A DNA stretch of 64,000 nucleotides from Silene latifolia (GCF_048544455.1 NC_133534.1:224344292-224408291), one strand, 5' to 3'; numbered from the stretch's first letter, positions 23,043 to 35,312 are shown. Notes: generated from the letters alone by a model not told the origin. Program-made: numbers and translations.

Positions 23043-23570
23043 TAGAGTCGGCAATCACGGACACGACCCGAAAACACGACACGAACCCGACACGAAGTTA
23101 GCGGGTTATGGTCAAGACGTTGTGACCCATTTAAGTAATTGGGTTGACACGACACGACACGAAACTTAAATGGGTCGGGTTAGGGTTGATGTTTTTTGAC
23201 ACGAACCTGACACGAAAAACCCATTTATTTAAAATTGTCATAATATAATTGGCTTGAGGCAATGATTCAACAAAACAACTTAAAATTAGCATTTTCATTT
23301 ATCATTTTTGGGATAATAGGGTTATAAAACGTAGTTTATTGTATGAGTTTATTGGGTTAAACGGGTTAAGTGGGTTAATAATGACCTGCTTAAAGATAAA
23401 TGGGTTAAACAGGTCGGGTTGGGTTATAGAAAAATTAAATGGGTCGGGTTAGGGTTGAGACAAATGACCCGTTTATGTAATTGGATCGGGTTAGGGTTGG
23501 GGTAGTTGTGACCCGTTTAATATTTATACGAACACGAACACGACACGACTTGACATGTTTACCAGGTCTA

Positions 23571-23572
<2 letters not shown>
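23043..23572 (+). mobile_element. MITE-like element rich in CGACACGACCCG-type repeats
   Basis: The left edge TAGAGTCGGCAATCACGG and the right edge, which reads TAGACCTGGTAAACATG on the minus strand, form an imperfect inverted repeat. The interior alternates CGACACGAACCCGACACGA and GGGTCGGGTTAGGGTT type motifs in both senses. It sits in the ATT microsatellite on both sides. The superfamily is not assigned; a TA-duplicating element is possible. Confidence 0.5.
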
Positions 23573-23914
<342 letters not shown>

Positions 23915-23919
23915 ACTAG

Positions 23920-23928
23920 TATAAAAGG
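23920..23928 (+). promoter_or_regulatory. TATA box of solo LTR
   Basis: TATAAAAGG lies in an otherwise AT-rich LTR, about 140 bp before an AATAAA-like signal, as expected for an LTR U3/R boundary. Confidence 0.55.
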
Positions 23929-24991
23929 CTCACTCCCTTTAATACCTCACCATACCTTACACCATAGTTTACCTTAGATTATTCTACCAATTAGACTAGT
24001 TTAGCTTAATTTACTCTCTCATTATTGTAACAAGAACCCCCATTATTTCTCTCTTTAATTTCCTTCAATAAAAGTTGTAATCTTTTTTCATTATTAATTT
24101 AATTCCTCTTTAGTTTATTCAAGATTTACAATTATCGTTAGTTTACATTTAGATTATTGGGTTGAAATTGGAAGACAAGAAGAGATTCATCTTCTTTATT
24201 TCAAACAAAGTTTCCACCTTTAATTAATAATGTTGGTATAATCTTTCTCTTTATTTCTCTTCCTCTCAATTGTTTACATGTTTATTGTAGTTTAATTACT
24301 TGTCTTATCATTATAATTGTTCTTCTTATTTTCATGTTTAAGTTTCCATCTTTTGCTCCCATTTTCATTAACATGTGTGAGTAGTGTATTGCTTGGGTGG
24401 AGGGGGATCTTGTGTGGTTAATTTGGGTAGACTATTGGCTTGAACAAGCAAGTACTACATGGTAATTTCTCTTTTAATTGTCATGCATACAAAGTGTTTG
24501 TGGAAATGTCTCAATGAGAATTCGAGTCAATTTCACTATTTTATAACTTGTTGGGTGAGAGCTTGACTTGTAACTAGATAATTCATGACGATTAGTGGGT
24601 TATGGGTAATTAGAGCGGGAGTTCGATTACTCTTAACCTTGGGTTAGTCTCACATCGAGGGGTGGAGATTTGCCTTTACATTTACCTTGATTACTTATTA
24701 ATTTGTTCCTTTACTCGACCTTTTCTCTACATGAGTGAACCCGACCACCCTTGCTTCCTTAATTAGGATCTTAATCAATTTGTCATTGCTTGCTTTAGTT
24801 GTAGTCGTATCATTTAGTTTATCATTCACTCAAAGCATTTGCAAGAACTAAACTAGGAAACAAACGATCAATTTAAGAACCATAATCTCGTCTCTATGGA
24901 TCGACCTCCTTACCCTATTACATTCATTAGTTTGGTATTGAGATTATAAATATTGTTTGCATATCGAGGAGTACGACAAACCTCGGTATCA

Positions 24992-25229
24992 ACTGTGCAT
25001 CGGCCCAAAATGCACGAACCAAACAATTGGAAGAATCCACCTCATAACCAAAGTCGAAACCTTGACTGGTATCAGATTTATCCTGGAAATGATTGACAAA
25101 TAGTTGAGCATCCCGGTCTCCTATGAAATATTTGATATCCCTTTGAAAATTCTTAAAGTCAACCAATTGAGCTCCAACATTTTCATAGCTATCTACATAT
25201 TCCTTAACATGTTGTAGACACCTCAAAGT
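24992..25229 (-). pseudogene. FRS protein, middle fragment
   Basis: On the minus strand this encodes the conserved FRS segment between the FAR1 DNA-binding domain and the MULE domain: KEYVDSYENVGA, DFKNFQRDIKYFIGDRDAQL, VDSSNCLVRAFWADA. It joins in frame to 20665 and below once the solo LTR is removed. Upstream, a TAG in the same frame (near 25235) lies within the insertion beginning at 25230. Residues that normally connect this segment to the DNA-binding domain are absent. Confidence 0.85.
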
Positions 25230-27180
25230 TGTCTACTAACCTTAAGGGTACCCGGTGATGAGGCTAAAACTAAATGACTAAATGAAAATTGACAATGTTA
25301 TAATTAAAGGCTCTTTACGCTTGTTTCCCGTAAAATCACTTATAATATGGCATAAAACCATCATTAAGCCCATTGCTTCCTTTTGGTCCACCTAGACACA
25401 TTATCGTATTCTTATCCCCTTTAATAAATTCACTTTGACAACCATATTGGGATATCGTTCAAATGAGATATTATTAGCACAAAACTGATAAGATTCAAAG
25501 ACTTACTTGAAAAAAATGATACGGAATATTAATAGTAGTCGAATGAAAATAGTGCGGGAAAGTAAGTTTTGGATGTTGTGCATATGGGCCGAACGGATAA
25601 AAGTTCCAATCTGCTAAACATCGTCGACATCTTACTAATTATCGTCGACATTTTTTAATGACTTTCCTAATCTACCCCTCACTGTAAACCTCCCATATTA
25701 ACATCTTTTTTTCAAGTACGACATTTCCGTCACCACCGCTTCAATTCCGCCACCAAATTCAAGAAATCGACGACAAGTAATCTAAACTAGTTTATTTTTT
25801 TACAAATTTGTAATTAGTTAGTAGATTTAGATGGTTTAGAATAGAAACGTTATTGTTAGAACGGACGGAGAATTTTTTCGTCCAGACCTAGGCCCGGACG
25901 AAAAATATTTTCGTTCGGAAAAAAAAAAAAAAATTTTAGAAAATTGTTTTTTCTCCCGGACGAAAAAAAATTTCGTCTGGACGAAGAAATTTTCCGTCTA
26001 GACGAATTTTTTTTTTTGTCTGGACCTATTTCTGGACGAAAAATTTCTTCATCCAGACCCTTTTTCGACATAATTTTTTTTAAAAATTATTAATTTCCGT
26101 CTTAAATTAGTTTTGGACGCGGGGATCGATAATCGCTAATCCGTTCTACTCTAATCCGTTCGTCAAATCATTAGTCGATATGTTTAAAACCGTTTTAATC
26201 GAAAATTTCGTAAATTAAATTACGATTTTTTTCCGAAAAACCGTCTTGTTTTGTTTTAGAGAGCGAGAGAGAAAAAGAGAGGGGAGTTAATAGGGGCAAT
26301 ATTGGAAAGTTGTATTAATTGTTGACGATAATTAGTAAAAGTGTCAACGATATTTAACACGGCCGAAAGAGTTAAGGAAGCACTGTAACGATATACAAAG
26401 TAGCCGGCCCATTAAAGTAAGCTATATCACCGCACTATTCGATAAAGCTACGCATATAACGTATTGAAGATGCAAATAGATAAAGATTGATGGTTTCCTT
26501 ATTATAATCAAAGATGAAAAGCATAAGAGTCAATGTGATCCTAACTCGATAAGACACGAAGTAGAAGACACGGTCAACTACAATTGCCATGCACATACTT
26601 TATCCCTTGGACTCCATATCTCAGCTAAATTCCATTGTGAAATTAGTCTATATATAGCTCTCATGCAATCTTAGGAGGTAGGAGGAGATTCGAAAATAAT
26701 TCCACGGAAACATACATTTTACCGAGACACACACACGAGATTAACAAACAAAATCAAAAGACCAGATCTAGTTCCAAGTTCCGAAGTTCTACTCTTATAC
26801 ACCGTCTCAAATATTCTATCTCATTTTCAAAATACTCACATACAATAAAATCGTCCCAGTTCATATAAGCGTATAAGAGCCGTTAATTTACGACAAATTC
26901 GAAATTCATTCATAGTCAACATCCAGATAGGCCTGAGGGTACCAGATCAAATAAGTTTTCTTTACCCTTTATTTTGCTCTTTTGTTTATTTTATAATTCT
27001 TTATAAACTAACCTAGTTAAGTAAGTTAACTTCATCTTGTCTCAAATTTCAATCGTCTTGTATAAAATTGTATAATTAACATTGTTTTTAGTTAAATTTC
27101 GTCAAATATATAATATTACAAATAAATAGTAGAGGCCGTTAGTTTGATGGGCGGTCCGGGTGCCTAACACCTTCCCTCAC
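25230..27180 (+). mobile_element. LTR fragment plus possible leader, interrupting FRS
   Basis: The boundary at 25230 starts TGTCTACTAACC. A TATA-like TCTATATATAGC lies near 26648. The right end (27128-27180: TAGTAGAGGCCGTTA, GGGCGG, CCTAACAC, CCCTCACC) is a same-order match to the minus strand of the solo LTR at 28270-31564 (around 28618-28545). I therefore infer a related LTR in the opposite orientation, cut at its right end by a deletion that also removed some FRS codons. No target duplication was found. An alternative is an intron, since AAAG/GTACGG at 27186 could be a donor, but the shared LTR motif argues against that. Confidence 0.5.
25860..26070 (+). repeat. Palindrome-rich stretch, TTTCGTC[C/T][A/G]GACGAAA variants
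   Basis: At least six copies of GTC-C/T-A/G-GAC flanked by A/T runs occur in both orientations. Examples are CCGGACGAAA facing TTTCGTCTGG around 25968-25991 and the palindrome TCGTCTAGACGA near 26000. It sits in the U3-like part of the LTR fragment. The open frame on the minus strand here is a product of the repeat. Confidence 0.65.
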
Positions 27181-27185
27181 CGTAC

Positions 27186-27851
27186 CTTTATCCTCGAATC
27201 CTCAATCTGTGTGTTTTTTTTTTTTTGAAATTCTTGATTTCTAAGTGAACAAAGACGGTGATTATGCCACTCACGAAACTGAAAGACAACATACGCAACC
27301 CCATTATAGCGAAACTCAATCATTGCATTACAGCCAATCCTAGTTAGTTTAGTGTTTCTGATATCAAATGGCTTCGTAGTTGCCTTCTCCTCTACACTAT
27401 TTAAAACAACAGTCTTCCTCTTACTATCTCTATAACCTTCACGGTTACAAATAAACTTATACTGCACATCACCAGTATCAGACCTTTTTTGGGAAGACTT
27501 TTGAGATTCAAAACCACATGATTCTGCATAAACACCATAAAAACTGATAACTTCTTCCAATGACCCAAAAAACTGGCCAATTTGAGGTTTAAACTCTATT
27601 ACAACTTTCCTTGTCCACAATTCATTACCACCAGGTGTGGAATCCAAAAGAAGTTGATGTACACGATGAGGAAGAGAAGGTTGTTCAACACATGGAGTAG
27701 AGATAATTGCAGACTTATTATTATCAGTAGACGTAGATCCATAAGGTTGTTTAATATGTAGAGTAAAAGTAATTGAAAACACATTATTATCGTTAGAGGT
27801 TGGGGTAGAAGAAGTTAGACTACTTGCAGGATCTGGCAACAAATAGAACAA
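27186..27851 (-). pseudogene. FRS protein, N-terminal part with FAR1 DNA-binding domain
   Basis: A 222-residue minus-strand frame. After a serine- and asparagine-rich lead, the FAR1-type zinc-binding domain is recognisable: GSLEEVISFYGVYAESCGF, then FICNREGYRD, RIGCNAMIEFRY and FREWHNHRL, giving the Cys, Cys, His-x-His pattern of the WRKY-GCM1-like fold. FAR1/FRS proteins are nuclear regulators derived from MULE transposases. The sequence just upstream (TTGCCAG before ATCCTGC, near 27836) could be a splice acceptor, so ATG at 27851 may not be the true start. The frame ends at the insertion to the left. The domain itself is undamaged, but the gene as a whole is dead. Confidence 0.82.
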
Positions 27852-27894
27852 GAAAATATAATGTAGACAAACAAGTAATAATTGACTTCTGACA

Positions 27895-28035
27895 ATAAAG
27901 GTAACAATATCACATGCACTAAAACAATATCACATATTCTGTTATACAATATTACACAATCTGCTAAACAATATCACACATTCTAAAAAAAAATATCACA
28001 CATTTTGTGAAACAATATCACACTCTATACATATC
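27895..28035 (+). repeat. Degenerate tandem repeat, ACAATATCACACATTCT-type
   Basis: About six diverged copies of an 18 to 28-bp unit containing AATATCACA follow one another. Nothing else is visible in 27852-28186, which is AT-rich intergenic or upstream FRS sequence. Confidence 0.65.
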
Positions 28036-28269
28036 ACGACAAATATCTTTTGCTAAATTTTAGAATTCATAGCACAACAATCATCTTTTGTAAGAATATC
28101 AATATCACAACTTAATCTTAGGGCAAACGAAATTGTAAAACATCAAAATAAAGTTAAAATAAGAATTAAAATACACATAAATTAAACGAAAATTTCTCAT
28201 GGTACCCCTTATTTTTGTCAGATTTTCCATGGTACCCTTACTTTTAGGAATATGCCTATGGTATCCTTG

Positions 28270-31200
28270 TGTGGACAAGGCCCTCGGGAACTGCGTCCGC
28301 GGGATCCACACTAGGCATAATCGACTCGAGGTTCTTTCGAATCGAATTAAGACAAATTAGAGTCGCCACCAAGTTTTTTGGGAACTTGGAACCGTTCAAG
28401 TCAACTTTACACCTTTCATCGAAAAGCATAAAGCCAATCGACTACGAGTGATTAAAGATAAAGACTTGTACCCTATATCACTCGATTTGAATGACTCTCG
28501 TAATCCAATGGTATTTAGACGGATCCACAAACCATAGATCTTGAGTAAGGGGTGAGGGTACGTGTTAGGAAGCCCATAAGAACACCTAACCCCGCCCGTC
28601 AATAACGGCCTCTACTAAGTCAAGTGTCAGATTTCAAACAAGGTCATAGCCACTACGATATATGATATGCAAACATCGTTTTAAAACCCTAACATGTGAC
28701 AATAATTTCTATGTCGTTTAATGCATGAATACTAACTTTGTCAAAGTTGTTTTAGCATGTTGGTTGATTTGAAATAAAAGATGCGCAAACACGGCTTAGG
28801 AGGAATGGGGGAGCCATTGGGATCTATCCTATTACAACCCAGGCATTTCATGCCGACACAACGAGAAATAAATTACAACTCGATTTAATTACAACAACTA
28901 TCGAAATTATTTTGACTCAATTAAAATAAAACCTATGTACCTGATACAAAATTACAATACAAACTAACAAAAAACAACTCAAACTATTATGACTTAACAA
29001 ATAAAATAAATGAAAACAAAAAGGCTAAAACTAAGTTAGATTAATTAATGATGTTAGCCGATTTATTAATTAGTAAACAAATTAGACTAGAATTAAACTA
29101 ATTAAATTAAACAAATACAAAGGTTTGAAATAAATTAGGTACAACTTATTGATTAAATTGAACCCAACTCATTAAAATTATTCACCAATCCATATTTATT
29201 AAAATAGGATTAGTAAACAATTAAAGAAACAAAAGAAGAAAAGAAATCAAAACTGGCAGACCCGTGCAGTGCACGGATCAGAAGTCAGAACAGACCCGTG
29301 CAGTGCACGGTTTTTTGTAGAAAACAAAGATAATTGCATTTTAATTTCGAAATCAGCAAAATAAATTACGGAAAAATTCACTAAATTAAATTTACATATT
29401 TTGAACCTTAAAAAATAATAAAAACAAAATTTACAATATTAGAAACAAGTAAAACAAATTAAAGGTTAATTAATTATAAATTAAATTAAGTAATTACGAA
29501 CTAGGTTAAAGACAATTCTAATTTGTCAACGAGTGCAAATGGAAAGGTGTTAAGCACACACTTCCATGCTAGCGAGAAAATTAGTGAAAGAGAAAGATGC
29601 ATTCAATTAAGTTACAGAATCGTTAGTTGATTTTAAAGCTTATGTCGAAGCCACCTATCGTGTCTAATTAGATTATTAAATTGATCTAATGTCATCTAAA
29701 CGAGTTATATGTTAACAATCAGAGGTCATACTAACATGTGAATGGTCCTAGGGTGGGTCGAATCACACGAAACAAGAGAGGGGTCAAAAGCGAAGAGCGA
29801 AGTCAGAATTCGTTTTATTAATGCCCTACCTTGAACACGAGGATATGTAAATGAGACGGGGGTGTACGACCGACTGATGTAGCGGTTTCTTTCCATCTCA
29901 AGTCAACGCGGGTGTTCATGGTGGTACTTTAACTCATACTCGGACTAAACTAGTTTCGTAGTTAATTAGAACAATCGATAAACAAAAAACGATAAACAAA
30001 CAAAAACAAACTATAAAAAAACAAACATAAAAAACGAAATAAAAGGGAGAAAGAAGAGGATTTGATGCACCCTCAACCTACATGTATCGTTGACACCGTC
30101 TTGGGTCGTAATCGATGGTAGATTTTATCTCGAGAGGCCGTCGTCGACGAAGAAACAAAGCAAACAACACGTTTTTATCGAATCTGGACAGCAACTTTTA
30201 AACAGCGATTTCTCTCTCGTTTCATGATGAAAATTCGATTTAAAAGATGTTTTGAAAACTAGAAAGAGAGGAGAACAGAGATCTTAAAGCAATCCCTGCT
30301 CGTTTTGAGTTATTGGGCACGAAAAACGAGCACAAACAGAACTGGACAGACAGGAACAAACCGCGAAAACAGAGTGTATAACACTCTGTTTTTCGAGGGA
30401 ATTCGTGTGCTCTCAAGGGCAATTTGGCTCGTAAATCTTTGTCTAATGTGTAGATGGATATTGTATGGTTAATTTGGAACAAGAAACTCGAATTTTGATG
30501 GAGGTTTGAAGGAGGAACGAATGGTTTCAAAGAGAACACACAAACTGATTCTCAGTTTGTATGTTGGTTTTGTGGAGGGTTTTTGAGAGGCAATTAGGGT
30601 TTGTTTCTGGAGTTTAAAGCTTGTAAGTGAAGGTAGTATGTATGGTGAACTTAGAGGAATGAATGTATGGTGAAGGGTGGGTATTTATAAGGAGTTAAAG
30701 TAGGGTAAAAGAGAGGGAGAGGCAGTCGGGCCTGCTCACGCATAGTCTTCGGTCCATCAGACTTTTGTGAGGGTTTGGGGGGGGTTTCTTGGTGATTAAG
30801 CTAGGGTAATATGGGTAGGATACTAGGGTATGGGTTAGGGTTAATGGGTACGGGTTTTGGTAGTATTTGGAGCGGGTTTTGGGCTCGGGATTGAGCTGCC
30901 AAAATAGGGGGGCTGCTCGTGTATATGCGGGCTGTTTGGGGGGTGTTTAGGATGGAATTTTGGGCCGTGGATAGGGGGTTCGAACTGGGGTGGATGGGTA
31001 TTGGTCTAGGTTGGTTAGTGTACTCGAGATTCGTGCCAATTCGTAAAGAAAACGGGCTCAAAAACCGAGCTAAAATCGAGCTCAAAAAACATGTTTAAAA
31101 ACGAGTTTTCTTCGCTTTTTAAAATCGATTTTTCAAATCAATCAACCCATTAAAATAAATGACTTTTCAAATCAAATATACTCATAAAATGATTTTTCAA

Positions 31201-31564
31201 ATCAAATATTTATTTTATTTTCAATAAAATAGACTTGGGAAAATAAATTCAAAATAAAATAAAATAAATTGAATTCACCTAAAAAAGCCACAATTTAAAT
31301 ATCATTTAAATTAATAAAATGAACTCACTAAAAAAAACATTAATTTAAATATCATTTAAATTAATAAAATGAATTCACTTAAAAAAACATTAATTTAAAT
31401 ATCATTTAAATTAATAAAATACTTCATCGACGACGCCCATTCTACATCGTAAAACGAGCTCCAAATAATGACAGTGACAACTAAAGAATACATGTGTCCT
31501 ATCATCATCGGGTGTTTGTCGGGTTCTCTATAAATTCCAATATCGACGGATACGGGTATCTACA
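28270..31564 (-). mobile_element. Solo LTR (3.3 kb) inside the MULE
   Basis: On the plus strand it runs from TGTGGACAAGG to GGTATCTACA, with perfect flanking CCTTG (28265-28269 and 31565-31569). On the minus strand it starts TGTAGATACCCGTATCC and has a TATA-like TTATAAATAC around 30690-30681, so I place its transcription on the minus strand. Neither internal domains nor a second LTR occur, so it is a solo LTR formed by LTR-LTR recombination. It shares a motif block with the LTR fragment 25230-27180. Confidence 0.85.
29262..29310 (+). repeat. Duplicated perfect palindrome CCGTGCAGTGCACGG
   Basis: Two identical 15-nt near-perfect palindromes (29262-29276 and 29296-29310), each preceded by CAGAC, are spaced 34 bp apart inside the solo LTR. 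Confidence 0.8.
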
Positions 31565-31991
31565 CCTTGAGGTTCCATTTTTGTGCCCATGGTACCCTCT
31601 AATATAACGATCGTTAAATGGAAGTTAAGTTTTGATGATGTGGCAATAAATTAGTAATTAAAAATTACAGAAATTTTCCATGGTACCTCTTAATTTGTCA
31701 TATTTCCCATGGTACCCCTACTTTTCATTTTTATTTTATATTTGTTAATAATTTTTAGTTACATATTCATTGTCACATCATCAAAACTTAACGTTTATTT
31801 AACGGCCGCTACATTAGGGGGTACCATGGGCACAAAAATGGACCCTCAAAGGTATCATAGGCAGATTCTTAAAAGCAGGGGTATCATGGGAAATCTGACA
31901 AAATTAAGGGGTACCATGGGAAATTTCCGTAAATTAAAAGTAGGTACGAAAATTATAAGAAACGTAGTAAGATGACTACGGATTAGAAATA

Positions 31992-33249
31992 GGATTAATT
32001 GATAAGAATACTCTGAACTATGGGCGTGCTGCTCAAAATACTCCAAACTCTATTTTAACTACCAGTAAAACTAACTAGTACCCTCTTTCGCTTTTATTAG
32101 AATATGTAACCGGTTACCTGCTAAGCAGGTGAATAAACTTCTAATTCTCCTTTAACCCCTTTTTTTCTTTATACTTTTTTTTTTTATTTTCTTTGTTAAC
32201 CTCTTCTCCTAATCACCATTAAAGCTTTCTCTCAGATCCAACACACAATAACTCCATTGATGATCTTCACCGATGACATGAACGAACACATCCTCTCTTC
32301 TCATAATTAACTTTCTGAAAACCCCAATGCCTATCATCACACCAAATCCCTCAAAATCATCTTCATATATCCGAAACCCTAATTTGATCAATAATCACAA
32401 TCAACAACTTCAAATTTCAAACTTTCGTCGGAAAATATAGATGTGGAGCAAAAGCAAGCTGATTTAGTCGATCAATTTGTGAAAAATGCATCGAAATGGC
32501 GGATTGATTACTTTCCTTGACCCTGATGAAGATGTCGACACAGTCGAAGATCCAGGCAACGACCCTTTCGTGGTTTTGGTCAGTGCAATGATTGGGGAAA
32601 TTTCAAAGTGGAAAGGATATTGGTTGATTCTGGAAGCGCCGTAGAAGTACTTACATATGCTGGTTTCTTAGGCATGAAATTCACAGACAAAGCTTTGAAT
32701 TAAGTCTTTTAAGGTAAGGCTTGCTCCCTAGTCCCCACATGCCCAATCTACGGATTTTCTAATCAACCAATCCATACCTGTTAAAGGTTAAATTATTTTA
32801 CCCATGGTGTTAGGAAATGGACAACACAAGTATAGGTGATAGTGAAATTCCTCGTGGTTGACCAACTGCCCGCTTATAATTTGATTTTTGGACATCCCTT
32901 TATCATCATATAATGTAAAAAATCTAAGTTACAAATTTAGGTGAGATAAATTAAATGGAAGAGAGAGAAAAAATTTGTGAAAAATGGGTAAAGAAAGAAG
33001 ATGAAGAATGGAGAAGGAATAAAAAAGGGTTAAAAAAAGAAGATGAAGGCTGGAAGGAGATGAAGATTAATGAAGGGGAAAATAAGTGGGGCACTGAAAA
33101 AAAAAATACCTGCTATGATAAGTTAAAAAAACAACCAATTATGTTCAAAGTGACAGGGGGTCTTTGTTGGTTTTATTGGTAGTTAAAATAAAGTTTGGAG
33201 TATTTTAAGCAGCACACTCATAGTTCAGAGTATTCCTATCAATTAATCC
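31992..33249 (+). mobile_element. Non-autonomous MULE carrying a retrotransposon protease fragment
   Basis: A perfect 9-bp duplication TTAGAAATA (31983-31991 and 33250-33258) flanks a 1258-bp unit. The left end GGATTAATTGATAAGAATAC faces its inverted copy on the right, with about 90 bp of inverted similarity. It has no transposase. The interior includes part of a gypsy-type aspartic protease on the plus strand. Confidence 0.85.
32600..32910 (+). pseudogene. Gypsy-type retropepsin fragment captured in MULE
   Basis: Conceptual translation of the plus strand gives FKVERILVDSGSAVEVL near 32604-32655 (the catalytic D-S/T-G region), and after a frame break VVDQLPAYNLIFGHPF near 32850-32902, the conserved C-terminal part of gypsy retropepsins. 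A stop and at least one frameshift separate the two, so no functional protease is encoded. It lies wholly within the MULE ends, so it was picked up by the transposon or the transposon formed around it. Confidence 0.7.
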
Positions 33250-33669
33250 TTAGAAATATATGTATGAAAACGGAAAAACATGTGATGTAAAGCGTCCACC
33301 GACTATCTTTGCATCGTTTGGTGACTCCGAACATCTTTGCATCGTGTCGAGACCTTCACCGAGACGAAAACGTCCAATCTAAAGCGATCCGATCGAAAGC
33401 ATTTTTACGTCACCAAACGTGGCTTTCAGACCGCCGCATGTCTGCAGGTCGGCGCGCAAGTGGCCCATGTCCACAGCTATAATGGACACGAGCAACAAAT
33501 TTAGGCCCGTCGAACAATTATTTTATGTTTAGGCCCGTCCCCGTCCAACCCAAGCTCTCACTTAATCACCTCTAACTCAACTACTAAAACAAATAAACAA
33601 TTAAGACTAATCCTAAGACTCTAACTTACTAAGCACAACCTAACGCCATCCCCGGCAACGACACCATTT
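33250..33669 (-). mobile_element. Leader of a Tat/Athila-type retrotransposon with primer site
   Basis: On the minus strand TGGTGTCGTTGCCGGGGA (33666-33649) closely matches the tRNA-Asp-type primer site used by Athila and Tat elements. It lies directly after the LTR end (CTATATCA). Farther left, 33260-33640 is GC-richer DNA with no domain that I recognise, presumably leader sequence. Confidence 0.65.
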
Positions 33670-34596
33670 TGATATAGGTTTTTAGTCGCCTCACCTATAG
33701 TCAAACAAGATTTGTAACTCGACTAATGTGTAGTTAGTGCGTGGTCGAGGTCAAACACGAAGATGGTGGGGGTGTATGCTAGGGTAGTAAAGTATAAGTT
33801 TAGTCTAAGAAGTAAATAAGATTGATTTATTCTAAACTAATATGTGAACTAGACGCAAATTGAACTAGAGTAAAGGTGTTTTAATCAATTAAAGAGAAAT
33901 TAGGGTAGTCGGGTTCACCAAAGTGGTGCCGGTCAATTTAAGTCGAGATTAGCTAGGGATTTTGGTTATGAGTTGGTCCTTAGCTTTAGACTAGCCAAGT
34001 CTTCACTTAAACTAACCCAAGTCCTAATGTTCATGCAAGGTCTAGTCACAAGTAAAGGTTTTTCACCAAGACAAGTAAACAAGGTAATGAACATTTCATA
34101 TGCATGAATGAGAAGACAAATTACACAATAATTTCTCCAACTTTAATCACCCTAACAAGCCCACTAAGGACCCCCTTAAACCCTAGAGTAATACTACTCA
34201 CTCATATCTCTACTAACACAAGCAAACATGTTGATAATTAAAGCAAAGGTGAAGGAAAATATGCTATTCAGTAATTTGTTCAACTAATTGCAATAATAAT
34301 GAAACTAAAATGAAATTAAAGCAAGACAAGAGAAGAAAATTATACCAGCATCAACAAAGGAAGTAACTTGGATTAATAAATGAAGAAGAATTTCTTCAAA
34401 TCTTCTTTACAACCCCAATATTATCAACCAAGAGTGACTAACTAAATCTATGCTAATTTGTAGATTAATTAAGACTAAATTAAGGAAAGCTTAGAACTTG
34501 ATTAGAGAATGATTAAAACTTAGCAAAAATATTTCTAGATCTAGGATTGTGTGTGCCAAAAATTATTAAAAGGGGTATATATAGTGTTCTCCAATA
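33670..34596 (-). mobile_element. Partial LTR of the Tat/Athila-type element
   Basis: Its 3' end on the minus strand is ACCTATATCA at 33670, directly before the primer site. A TATA-like CACTATATATACCCC lies on the minus strand at about 34585-34571. The start of the LTR was not found, because Helitron-like and AT-rich DNA begins at 34597. Its layout resembles the region downstream of the TATA box in the solo LTR at 20671-24991. Confidence 0.55.
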
Positions 34597-34696
34597 TCTA
34601 TAAAATATAATTAAAAGGCTAATGTTACATGGCAAATTAAATGTGACATGGCCAACTAAATTGTGACGTGGCATGTGACATGGCAAATTAATGTGA

Positions 34697-34728
<32 letters not shown>

Positions 34729-34879
34729 TATATATGTTTATTAAATACTTATTATTATTATTATTATTATTATTAAATTATATATGTTTGTTAAATTTAT
34801 GATATGATTAATTAAAAAATTAGAAAAGTGATGCTACGAATTCACCTATAAGTTTCATAATTTATCTATCTATATATCT

Positions 34880-35312
34880 ATATAATATAATAAAAAAGAC
34901 AACTTGAGTGTAATTTTTACTCCATATGACATTGGTAACAAATATAAAAAAAACTTCAATAAGTAGCTTATTTTTTCAATTCCACAATCAAAACTTACTC
35001 TCATAATTAATGGTAAAATAAATTTAGAAAATTGAATGGAAAAACCTTTTAAAATTCCACAATTTACTTTTTTGAACCATCATGGAATAATTAATTTTTA
35101 CAATTTACAATATAATTAAAAAGGCAACTTGAATGTCATTTTACTCCATATGGCATTGCTAATACATAAAAAAATTAAATAAGTAGCTTATGTTTTCAAT
35201 TCCACAATCAAAACTTACTCTCATAATTAATGGTAAAATAAATTTAAAAAATTGAATGAAAAACCTTTTAGAATTCCATAATTTACTTTTTAAACCATCA
35301 TGAAATTAATCT
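34880..35312 (+). repeat. Tandem duplication, about 210 to 235 bp unit
   Basis: The two units both contain TCCACAATCAAAACTTACTC followed by TCATAATTAATGGTAAAATA, at about 34980 and 35203. They are highly similar with small indels. Confidence 0.8.

Larger units (their letters stand above)
28187..31929 (+). mobile_element. Non-autonomous MULE, split by a solo LTR
   Basis: A perfect 9-bp duplication TAAATTAAA (28178-28186 and 31930-31938) flanks the unit. Its left end CGAAAATTTCTCATGGTACC faces its inverted copy at the right end, and the inverted similarity runs about 110 bp inward, through the GTCAGATTTTCCATGG and TTTTTGTGCCCATGGTACC segments, once the LTR at 28270-31564 is taken out. Without the LTR the element is about 440 bp. 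Nine-bp duplications and long terminal inverted repeats identify the Mutator superfamily. It has no transposase. Confidence 0.85.

Noticed and set aside
25856..26071. Minus-strand frame rich in lysine, phenylalanine and serine
   Set aside because: By-product of the GACGAAA palindrome cluster.
30240..31085. Minus-strand frames of 99 and 94 residues
   Set aside because: Inside the solo LTR 28270-31564; no domain and no homologous frame expected in an LTR.
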